A DNA stretch of 14,762 bases. It comes from an uncultured Roseiflexaceae bacterium. Lineage in GTDB: Bacteria; Chloroflexota; Chloroflexia; Chloroflexales; Roseiflexaceae. Shown in pieces: positions 7,217 to 13,731 of this stretch (position 1 is the first letter of the stretch; each line of letters opens with the position of its first letter). Position numbers and translations under genes: made by a program. The notes beneath the pieces are model-generated. The model saw nothing but the letters and a program-made list of their open reading frames with translations. It was not told the DNA's origin and did not search any database. The stretch is from the NCBI GenBank assembly GCA_903932805.1, contig CAIZHO010000242.1, positions 1 to 14,762 of the forward strand, in the 5' to 3' direction.

Positions 7217-8226
7217 ACCAGCGTTACTCCCGAGCCTGCCACAATCGTCCCCACACTGTGTGCCTCGGGGATGCAAGCCAACGCAGCCGCGACTGCGGTT
7301 TGTGGCAAGACGATGAGCATGCCCAGCCCCATATTGAACGCATGGAACGCGTCGTGTTCTTGGATGTTGCCTACATCAACCAACAGGTCAAAAATCGCCG
7401 GTATCGGCCATGAGCCCCGTTGGATGTAGGCGCCACAGCCGTTGGGCAAAATACGTGGCAAATTGTCGTAGACCCCGCCACCCGTGATGTGGGCCAGAGC
7501 ATGTATGGGGATGCCTGCCTGTTGCAACGCAGTGTACTCGCTCAGATAGCAGCGATGGGGTGCGAGCAGCGCCTGACCAACGGACAACCCACCAAGCGTG
7601 GGTGGGGTTGCGGCGTACCCGCCGATGCTGTCGACCAAGCGCCGCGCCAACGAATAGCCGTTGGTATGTAGCCCGCTCGACGGGAGTGCGATGATGGCAT
7701 CACCGACAGTCACCGCTTTCGGCAGCATGGTATCCCGTTGGGCGACGCCGACGATGGTTCCGGCCACATCAAACGTGTTTTCGCGGTAGACACCCGGCAT
7801 TTCTGCGGTCTCGCCACCCAAAATCGCACATCCGGTTGCCCGGCATGCACCGGCCATGCTCTGGACGACCGCGGCGACGTGTTCGGCATTGAGGACGTCG
7901 ACTGCAATGTAATCGAGGAAGAAGAGCGGCCGTGCTCCTTGCACCAAAATATCGTTGATACAGTGATTGACGAGATCGGCACCTATGGAAGAATAGTCGT
8001 TACATGCGGCAGCGACGAGTGTTTTGGTGCCAACGCCATCGGTCGATGCCACCAACACCGCATCATTCAGTGTGTTGACCGCCTTGCTCAAGTCAAAGCA
8101 CCCGCCGAACGATCCTAGCCCTGCCATGACTGCGGGTGTGTAGGTCGATTGCACTGCTTCGCGCATGAGCGAAACCGCACGATTGCCCTCGACAATATTG
8201 ACCCCTGCAGTGGCGTACGTGCTCAT
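7213..8226 (-). CDS. purM: Phosphoribosylformylglycinamidine cyclo-ligase (AIR synthetase)
   Basis: Catalyses ATP-dependent ring closure of FGAM to AIR, the fifth step of purine synthesis. The 337-residue protein has the family's usual length and its signatures: S-T-D-G-V-G-T-K (61-68), N-D-I-L-V-Q-G-A-R-P-L-F-F-L-D-Y (91-106), G-G-E-T-A-E-M-P-G-V-Y (137-147), and L-P-S-S-G-L-H-T-N-G-Y-S (181-192). The ATG at 8226 has a full AGGAGG 6 nt upstream and matches the family start; an in-frame codon at 8271 would add 15 unrelated residues inside rodA. The ribosome-binding site overlaps the rodA stop codon (TAGGAGG) and the purM stop overlaps the next start (ATGA), so rodA, purM and the hydrolase are tightly coupled. 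Confidence 0.96.
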   Translation of the reverse strand: MSTYATAGVNIVEGNRAVSLMREAVQSTYTPAVMAGLGSFGGCFDLSKAVNTLNDAVLVASTDGVGTKTLVAAACNDYSSIGADLVNHCINDILVQGARPLFFLDYIAVDVLNAEHVAAVVQSMAGACRATGCAILGGETAEMPGVYRENTFDVAGTIVGVAQRDTMLPKAVTVGDAIIALPSSGLHTNGYSLARRLVDSIGGYAATPPTLGGLSVGQALLAPHRCYLSEYTALQQAGIPIHALAHITGGGVYDNLPRILPNGCGAYIQRGSWPIPAIFDLLVDVGNIQEHDAFHAFNMGLGMLIVLPQTAVAAALACIPEAHSVGTIVAGSGVTLV

Positions 8227-8232
8227 CCCGTG

Positions 8233-8238
8233 CCTCCT
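8233..8238 (-). promoter_or_regulatory. purM ribosome-binding site overlapping the rodA stop
   Basis: AGGAGG on the minus strand, 6 nt before the purM ATG. It shares bases with the rodA stop codon TAG (8239-8237), so ribosomes ending rodA finish directly on it. This decides the purM start. Confidence 0.85.
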
Positions 8239-9343
8239 AAAAATGTATGCGCCGTCGCCAGAGCGAGACACTCTGGAGCAACCCTACTGCCGCAAAAGAC
8301 GTCACGGTGAAGCTCCCACCATACGAAATGAAGGGCAACGGAATACCGGTAATCGGCATTATCGACATGTTCATGCCTGCATTGACCGTCACGTGACAGA
8401 GAAACATCGCTGCAATCCCGCCGGCTATCAGCTTCCCGAACAAATCGCGTGAATTCGCTGCGATGTCGAGCGCTTGCCAAATCAGCAACCCAAGACAAAA
8501 GAGCATGCCTGCAGTGCCGACAAACCCCAACTCTTCGCCCGTGATGGCAAAAATGAAGTCAGAGTACTGCACAGGCAGGTAGTTCCCTTGACTCATGACC
8601 CCATTGGTCCAACCTTGACCGGTTAACCCACCAGAGCCGATTGCGGTCAGGGATTGAATGATGTTCCATGCGCCTGACTTGAGCTCAGGGTCGTATTTGA
8701 TGGGATCGAGAAAGATGAGCAGGCGCGTACGCTGATACGGCGCCAAAATATACGTCCAGCCAAAGTAGAACAGCGGCGATCCAACCCCGATGAGCGTCAC
8801 GATTTGGGGTATGGTGATACCCGCAATCCACGTTATCGTCAGCCAAACCGATGCAAACACCAGCGCAGTCCCAAAGTCGGGTTGAATGAACACCAGCAAC
8901 AGCGGTACTCCGAGCAACAGCGCACTGCCGATAAACGGCCGCCAGGTCCCGAGACTCCGTTCTTGACTCGCCCAAAAGCCAGCAAGCACCAAAATAATGA
9001 CCAATTTGATCGGTTCTGATGGCTGCACGGTGCGCATACCGAAGTCCAGCCAGCTCTGTGCCCCACCACGGATGTTGCCGTAGATGAGCACGGTAGCAAG
9101 CAGGATGATGCTCAGCACGTAGAGTGGAAACGTCCAACTTTGGAACGCATGGTAGTCAAGGAATGTCACGGCGACCATCACTGCCAAGCCAATGAGCACA
9201 TTGACCAAATGGCGGTTGAAGTAGCCCAACGTCATCGGATCGTTTAGTGTCGCACTATAGACCATCGTGATGCTGAATACCGACAGCCCGACGAGTGCAA
9301 ATGCCAGTACCCAATTGTAGTCGCGCCAAAGAGAAGTGTTCAT
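8237..9343 (-). CDS. rodA: SEDS family peptidoglycan polymerase (RodA/FtsW/SpoVE)
   Basis: Integral membrane glycosyltransferase that polymerises lipid II into glycan strands together with a class B penicillin-binding protein. The 368-residue protein has about ten hydrophobic segments. The catalytic Asp lies in Y-S-D-F-I-F-A-I-T-G-E-E-L-G-F at residue 262, the same number as in E. coli RodA, and the C-terminal signature G-I-P-L-P-F-I-S-Y-G-G-S is intact. The length and the absence of long tails favour RodA (elongation) over FtsW, but that cannot be proven here, and no partner PBP gene is adjacent. The ATG at 9343 is preceded by GGTGA. A TATAAT box about 27 bp upstream, in the gap after dprA, suggests its own promoter, making rodA the first gene of an operon with purM, the hydrolase and purC. 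Confidence 0.92.
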   Translation of the reverse strand: MNTSLWRDYNWVLAFALVGLSVFSITMVYSATLNDPMTLGYFNRHLVNVLIGLAVMVAVTFLDYHAFQSWTFPLYVLSIILLATVLIYGNIRGGAQSWLDFGMRTVQPSEPIKLVIILVLAGFWASQERSLGTWRPFIGSALLLGVPLLLVFIQPDFGTALVFASVWLTITWIAGITIPQIVTLIGVGSPLFYFGWTYILAPYQRTRLLIFLDPIKYDPELKSGAWNIIQSLTAIGSGGLTGQGWTNGVMSQGNYLPVQYSDFIFAITGEELGFVGTAGMLFCLGLLIWQALDIAANSRDLFGKLIAGGIAAMFLCHVTVNAGMNMSIMPITGIPLPFISYGGSFTVTSFAAVGLLQSVSLWRRRIHF

Positions 9344-9369
9344 GTGTCACCATTGTGTAAGCCCCCCAA

Positions 9370-9375
9370 ATTATA
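9370..9375 (-). promoter_or_regulatory. Candidate -10 box (TATAAT) for the rodA-purM-hydrolase-purC operon
   Basis: A perfect consensus -10 on the minus strand within the 63-bp gap between dprA and rodA. A transcript would begin near 9363, about 20 nt before the rodA ATG. No good -35 is seen at 16-18 bp, which leaves room for an activator; CCTGAT repeats lie just upstream. Confidence 0.55.
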
Positions 9376-9412
9376 CCCTGATTCGCACTGACCGTATCCT
9401 GATGCATCAGGG
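9376..9412. promoter_or_regulatory. CCTGAT repeat/palindrome cluster, candidate operator of rodA
   Basis: CCTGAT occurs at 9377-9382 and 9398-9403, exactly 21 bp apart (two helical turns), and its complement ATCAGG at 9406-9411. The last two make a perfect 14-bp palindrome (9398-9411) overlapping the dprA stop codon. The cluster covers the -35 region of the rodA promoter. It could be a regulator site or, in RNA, alternative small hairpins at the end of the dprA transcript. Confidence 0.4.
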
Positions 9413-10468
9413 ACGTGTGCGTACGCGTACGTAGTAGCCGTGCCCTTCGTCGCGTACCTCACCGCGTAATTCGCGCATCAAGAGATCTCCTAACAGGTCG
9501 GCGCTGCTGCGATTCGTGAGGCGGCACAGTTCGTCAATGTGTGTGACGGTCTGCAAGTGCGCAAGAAAAGGATCTTCGTCGGGCGCGGGCACGGTGCCAA
9601 AGCCCAGATATGTCGCAACGTCATCGGCGTTGCGGACCGGCACGGCCCCTTGGGTCAGCAGTGCATTACAGCCAGCGCTTTTGGGTGAATAGATCGATCC
9701 CGGCACGGCCATGACGTCGCGCCCCTGATCGAGGGCTGCTTTGACAGTAATGAGGGCTCCACTGGTGGTGCCCGCTTCGACGACAATGACCGCGCTCGAG
9801 AGCCCGCTGATGAGCCGATTACGGGCGGGGAACAACGGCGGGCTCGCCCGTGTGCCCGGATAAAACTCACTCACGAGTGCCGAGTGTGCCTGTGCCAGGA
9901 TGGCGTTGGCAAGGGTTCGGTTGCGTTCGGGGTAGATCAAGTCGACGCCCGATGGCAGAACCGCTACGGTGGCGCCGCCCGCTGACAACGACTCTTGGTG
10001 GGCGATAGTGTCGATCCCCAGCGCCAATCCGCTGACGATGGTGAATCCTTTGGCGGCCAATTCGCCGGCAAATTGCCGGGTCACCTCGGCTCCGTAGGGG
10101 GTCGGTGCGCGTGTCCCCACGATACTTACCGTAGGCCGTTGGAGCCCGCTCAGGCTCCCGCGGACAAACACAATGGTGGGTGCGCCAGGGATATGTGTGA
10201 GCAATCCAGGGTAGTGCGGATCCGCCGTCGTGACCACTTGGATCCCTGCGTTCCAGAGTCGTTCGTATTCGTTTCGTGGATCGGAATGGGCACGCTGACG
10301 GTGTAGTTCTGTGATGAGGTGTGCTGGCACCCCTGCCGCGATGAGTTCGCGCCGGTCGGCATGCCACACAGCGCTCGCGCTGCCAAAGCCTTCGACAAGC
10401 CGCGCAATCCGCAACGGGCCGAGCCCATCGATGCGGACCAGCCCGAGCAACGCGATGTTGTCTTGCAT
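9407..10468 (-). CDS. dprA: DNA-processing protein DprA/Smf
   Basis: Binds incoming single-stranded DNA in natural transformation and loads RecA; acts in the cytoplasm. The 353-residue protein has three parts: an N-terminal helix-hairpin-helix-like region (about 5-45, I-D-G-L-G-P-L-R), the Rossmann-like core (about 110-285) and a winged-helix tail (about 298-353). Core motifs are G-T-R (118-120), S-G-L-A-L-G-I-D (146-153), P-A-R-N-R-L-I-S-G-L-S (214-224) and the E-A-G-T-T-S-G stretch from 231. The ATG at 10468 follows an AGAGGGGAG Shine-Dalgarno sequence at 6 nt. That sequence lies inside the 3' arm of a hairpin, so translation may depend on opening it. The gene is 75 bp after the solute-binding protein gene and 63 bp before rodA, both on the same strand. 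Confidence 0.95.
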   Translation of the reverse strand: MQDNIALLGLVRIDGLGPLRIARLVEGFGSASAVWHADRRELIAAGVPAHLITELHRQRAHSDPRNEYERLWNAGIQVVTTADPHYPGLLTHIPGAPTIVFVRGSLSGLQRPTVSIVGTRAPTPYGAEVTRQFAGELAAKGFTIVSGLALGIDTIAHQESLSAGGATVAVLPSGVDLIYPERNRTLANAILAQAHSALVSEFYPGTRASPPLFPARNRLISGLSSAVIVVEAGTTSGALITVKAALDQGRDVMAVPGSIYSPKSAGCNALLTQGAVPVRNADDVATYLGFGTVPAPDEDPFLAHLQTVTHIDELCRLTNRSSADLLGDLLMRELRGEVRDEGHGYYVRVRTRP

Positions 10469-10473
10469 ACAAA

Positions 10474-10504
10474 ACTCCCCTCTGTAGTGCCATACAGGGG
10501 GAGT
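10474..10504 (-). terminator. Hairpin in the dprA leader: weak terminator and/or Shine-Dalgarno sequestering element
   Basis: On the minus strand the arm 10504-10493 pairs with 10486-10474 (12-13 bp with a single bulged base, 6-nt loop), and a TTTT run follows. It could end transcription after the solute-binding protein gene. The 3' arm also holds the dprA ribosome-binding site, so the folded form would block dprA translation. Which role applies cannot be decided from sequence. Confidence 0.55.
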
Positions 10505-10543
10505 GTGACAGAGGAGCGTTACGCTATCATTACCAACGGCGCA

Positions 10544-12352
10544 TTATTTGCGTTTCCACTCGGCGATGTTCCAGGTAATCGGTGCCAGGGCGTCAGGGGT
10601 GACGCCGGTTACATTCGCGTTCATCAATGCAACACCGAGCCGCTGAAAGAGTGGGAGCGAAGGCAATTCCTTCGTAAAGAGTTGCTGTTGGAGAAGGTAT
10701 TGTTCTTTTTGGACGGCTTTGTCGAGTGAGGTCGCGGCGGTTTTGACGGCAAAATCGGCATCGCGCATGCACCAACCCGCAAAGTTGTTGCCAATATGGC
10801 CGTTGGTATCGCTTGGTACTGATGCACAGCTCCACAATGGTAACCCAGCAGGGTCGGGCGATGCAATCCAGGCGAACAATGCCAAATCGAACTGGCGCAA
10901 AAACAGCGGACCGCTGGGTGCAAAGATTTCGTCGGGGGGCATGTAGGTGATGGCGATGTCGACGCCGACCTCTTTCATGTCGGATTTGAAGCGTTCCGCG
11001 ATTTCTTGCCGAAGCGGGCTACCGGTGGTGGTAATTAAGTTCAGGGTGAGGGTAATGCCTTGCTTCGAGACGCGTACCCCGTCGCTCCACTTGCCGTACC
11101 CGGCTTCGTCGAGTAGGGCATTGGCGGTGTCAGGCGCGTACTCGTAGGTTGAGAGTTGGTCTGCAGGGGCAGCGCCGTGTTGTTCGGGCAGGATCCAGCT
11201 GTTCAGCATCGGTGAACGGCCACCGAACAGGGTATCAGCCAAGCCGTTACGGTTAAATCCATAGGCCAGCGCACGGCGCACGCGAATATCTTGGAGTGTC
11301 TGTATATCGAGGTTGAAGTCGATGTGTTCCCACACAGGGCTGCGGTAGTAGGTCACCGGCATACCTGCCCGGGCATCTTGGTCGATGAAAGCATATTGGT
11401 CAATGGCGACGCGGTCGGTGACCGCGACATCGAGGTTGTCGTTGGCAAGGTTAGCGCGGATCATATCGACACCCGACATTTGGGTGAGCGACACATGATT
11501 GACCGCGGGGATCGTACCAAAGAAATACGGATTGCGCACGAAGCGAATTTCGTTGCTGCTCCGACTTTCAAGCATGTACGGCCCGTACCCGACGGGCTTT
11601 TTGGCAAACGCCGAATCACGGATTTCGGCGGGAGGAACGTCTTGCAACAGATGCTTGGGGAGCGGGGTCCAATAACTCAGAAAAATCCCCGAGCCGACCA
11701 AATCGGGCTGCAGAATTGCTTTGGTGGTGTGGTCGTCGATGAGTTTGTAATCGGCAGTACGATCGAGCAAAATGCGTGCTTCTTCGCCGAGTGGTGCTTG
11801 TTTGCGGGCAAGTTCGTAAGCAAACACAGAGTCTGCTGCGGTTACCGGCACGCCGTCTGACCACGTCAGTTTTTCGTTCCATTGGTAGGTAATCGATACC
11901 TGCTGGACTTGTGTGATGACGGTGGTGGTGGTGGTGGTGATGTTGCCGGCAGCGTCGAGGTAGACCGACACGTCAGCGATTTGGACATCGCCGTTTTCGA
12001 TGGTGGGGATGCGTGTCAGGACACCGGTGGTGATGTAGTCGTAGTTGTATGCCAATATGGGCGATGGCGAAATCATTTCGAGCGCGATGCTATTGGCACG
12101 CTTAAGTGCGCTGTCGTTGGGATAAGGGAACAAATCTGCGGGTAACTCCGTGATCCCGATTGCCCACACATCGTTGCGCTGGGCCAAGGCATCTGCCACC
12201 GATTGGTTGGTCGGCGCCAAAATAGCGTCAGGGGTGGTGTTGGGTACGACCGGTGTCCGGTCACGGACGCCGCCTTCGATTTGGCAGGCGGTCAGTATCA
12301 CCACAAATCCCAAGAATAATCCTACGCGCGTGAGAAAATCGGTATGGTTCAT
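10544..12352 (-). CDS. ABC transporter solute-binding lipoprotein, family 5 (oligopeptide/nickel type)
   Basis: Extracytoplasmic binding protein of 602 residues, long enough for the three-domain family 5 fold (OppA/DppA/NikA class). It begins with a lipoprotein signal: a short N-region, a hydrophobic stretch (10-20) and lipobox L-T-A-C with Cys23 as the lipid anchor. The family region starts around 155 with K-L-T-W-S-D-G-V-P-V-T-A-A-D-S-V-F; an R-R-A-L-A-Y-G-F-N-R segment follows later, typical of these proteins. The ATG at 12352 has AGAGGT about 9 nt upstream. It lies 12 bp after a GNAT gene on the same strand. No permease or ATPase is adjacent, so it either serves a transporter encoded elsewhere or acts as a sensor. 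Residues 139-144 are six Thr encoded by a triplet repeat. The ligand is unknown. Confidence 0.9.
   Translation of the reverse strand: MNHTDFLTRVGLFLGFVVILTACQIEGGVRDRTPVVPNTTPDAILAPTNQSVADALAQRNDVWAIGITELPADLFPYPNDSALKRANSIALEMISPSPILAYNYDYITTGVLTRIPTIENGDVQIADVSVYLDAAGNITTTTTTVITQVQQVSITYQWNEKLTWSDGVPVTAADSVFAYELARKQAPLGEEARILLDRTADYKLIDDHTTKAILQPDLVGSGIFLSYWTPLPKHLLQDVPPAEIRDSAFAKKPVGYGPYMLESRSSNEIRFVRNPYFFGTIPAVNHVSLTQMSGVDMIRANLANDNLDVAVTDRVAIDQYAFIDQDARAGMPVTYYRSPVWEHIDFNLDIQTLQDIRVRRALAYGFNRNGLADTLFGGRSPMLNSWILPEQHGAAPADQLSTYEYAPDTANALLDEAGYGKWSDGVRVSKQGITLTLNLITTTGSPLRQEIAERFKSDMKEVGVDIAITYMPPDEIFAPSGPLFLRQFDLALFAWIASPDPAGLPLWSCASVPSDTNGHIGNNFAGWCMRDADFAVKTAATSLDKAVQKEQYLLQQQLFTKELPSLPLFQRLGVALMNANVTGVTPDALAPITWNIAEWKRK
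11921..11939. repeat. (GGT)6 trinucleotide microsatellite
   Basis: Six tandem GGT units plus a G on the plus strand, read as six consecutive Thr codons (ACC) on the minus strand in the solute-binding protein. Slippage would change the protein by whole residues and keep the frame. Confidence 0.8.
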
Positions 12353-12364
12353 GAGAATCTACCT

Positions 12365-12967
12365 CTAGCGGCTTTGGTGCGCACGATGTGCACGCCATTG
12401 CTCGGCATGTAACTGCATTTCGAAAAACTCAATCGACACGGTCCCATCCAAATGGCGGATGTGTGGTGCGAGATGTGCATAGACCGGGTTATCAAGCCGC
12501 GGCAGATCATCGCTGTAGTAGGCAGTACGCCAGTCGCTGTCGACGACGAGAAAGCCCAAACTGCGGTACGATCGAACCGCTCGTTCATTGACAGCTGCGA
12601 CATCGAGGACCATCATCACAAAGCCGAGTTCGCCGAAAAATACATCCAAAAACCCTTGCATGGCTTCGGTACCCAAACCTCGGCCGACATAGGCAGCCGA
12701 GAAGGTAATCCCCAATCGTGCTTGTTTTTTGGTGTTGTCGATTTCGCGGAGCGAAATGCGCCCCATCAGTTCGCCGTTGCGGCTATCGACGGCCCAATGA
12801 CGGCGCGAAGAAATCATATCGTTGAACCATGTCCCCGAAAACGGAGACTGGGCACGCTGGAGGTTCCAGATCGATTCGTACGGATCGTTGTACGACGGCC
12901 AGCGGTAACTGCGTTCGTCATCATAACGGTTCCACGGCCGGATAATCGTGCGCGGGGTCTGTGTCAT
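12365..12967 (-). CDS. GNAT acetyltransferase, RimJ/RimL-like (Acetyltransf_3 type)
   Basis: A 200-residue protein with a GNAT core: beta strands around I-S-L-R-E-I (71-76) and L-G-I-T-F (85-89), the acetyl-CoA loop G-R-G-L-G-T-E-A (95-102), and the C-terminal N-E-R-A-V-R-S-Y-R-S-L-G-F (127-139) with the Tyr often used as general acid. This arrangement is typical of enzymes acetylating protein N-termini, amino sugars or small amines. About 60 residues after the core, ending in a basic tail, are unassigned. The ATG at 12967 fits the usual start, 4 bp after the sirtuin stop; a GTG at 12988 overlapping the sirtuin end, with GGGAG upstream, is a real alternative adding 7 residues. Being co-transcribed with a sirtuin-like protein hints at protein acylation, but that is inference. 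Confidence 0.82.
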   Translation of the reverse strand: MTQTPRTIIRPWNRYDDERSYRWPSYNDPYESIWNLQRAQSPFSGTWFNDMISSRRHWAVDSRNGELMGRISLREIDNTKKQARLGITFSAAYVGRGLGTEAMQGFLDVFFGELGFVMMVLDVAAVNERAVRSYRSLGFLVVDSDWRTAYYSDDLPRLDNPVYAHLAPHIRHLDGTVSIEFFEMQLHAEQWRAHRAHQSR

Positions 12968-12971
12968 GCGG

Positions 12972-13718
12972 TTAGGACCCCTCGACACGGGTCACTCCCG
13001 CCACAATCGTCGGCAAGACGTTCCCTGGGGTGTCGTTGATATGCACATCCGCCATCACGCTAAAAATAGATGCTGGATCGGTGTTGATGGTTAATACCCG
13101 TGCACCAGAGCGTTTGGCGATGAAGGGAAATTGTGCAATGGGATCGGCTGCGCTGAGTTCGCCCACGAACAAAATCGCATCGCAGGTTTCGACGGCGGAT
13201 TGTGCGCGCCGCACATCGTGGCGGGCAAATCCTTCGCCCAAGAGCACGACATCGGGCCGCAACGGGCTGCCACAGCGCTGACAGCGCGGCGGGATGTCGC
13301 CTTCTTCTTCCCAGTCGCCTGAGTGCCCCGATTCGACACAGCGGGTGCGGTGGACCGATCCATTGAACTCGAGAATATCGCGTGAACCTGCCCGCCAGTG
13401 CAACCCATCGATGGCCAAACTGACCAACAAAAATGTCGGGATGTGTTGTTCAAGGTCGACGAGTGCATGATGTCCGACGCTCGGATCGGCAGTCTGTGTC
13501 TGTGTACGACGAAAGTTATACCACTGCCAGACCAATTTGGGATTGCGTGCATAGGCTTGTGGGGTCGCCAAATCACGGACATCGTACGCCGCCCAGGGGC
13601 CGATCATCGCTTGTCGAAAAGACGCAACGCCGCTTTCGGCCGACATCCCGCCACCAGTGACGACCACCAGCTTCTGCGCTGTTTTGAGTTGCGTTATCAG
13701 CGCATCGAGTGCGTGCAT
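12972..13718 (-). CDS. Sir2-family (sirtuin) protein with eroded catalytic motifs
   Basis: A 248-residue protein of normal sirtuin length with a recognisable fold signature: T-G-G-G-M-S-A-E-S-G-V-A-S-F-R (21-35), W-Y-N-F-R-R (66-71), A-I-D-G-L-H-W-R-A-G (102-111), a Zn module with C127, C146 and C149, and L-R-P-D-V-V-L-L-G-E (153-162). The Y67-x-x-R70 pair matches the acyl-carboxylate binders of SIRT5/CobB desuccinylases. Key residues differ from the active consensus: GAG is GGG, T-Q-N before I-D is S-L-A (100-102), the catalytic His of L-H-G-S is Asn119 (codon AAT, 13362-13364), and the NAD-contacting V-G-T-S is V-G-E-L (185-188). Classical deacylation is therefore doubtful; NAD or ADP-ribose binding may remain. 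The ATG at 13718 has AAAGG at 7 nt; the longer open frame to 13958 overlaps the kinase gene. It starts 13 bp after that gene. Confidence 0.85.
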   Translation of the reverse strand: MHALDALITQLKTAQKLVVVTGGGMSAESGVASFRQAMIGPWAAYDVRDLATPQAYARNPKLVWQWYNFRRTQTQTADPSVGHHALVDLEQHIPTFLLVSLAIDGLHWRAGSRDILEFNGSVHRTRCVESGHSGDWEEEGDIPPRCQRCGSPLRPDVVLLGEGFARHDVRRAQSAVETCDAILFVGELSAADPIAQFPFIAKRSGARVLTINTDPASIFSVMADVHINDTPGNVLPTIVAGVTRVEGS

Positions 13719-13731
13719 CGTGTACCTTTCG

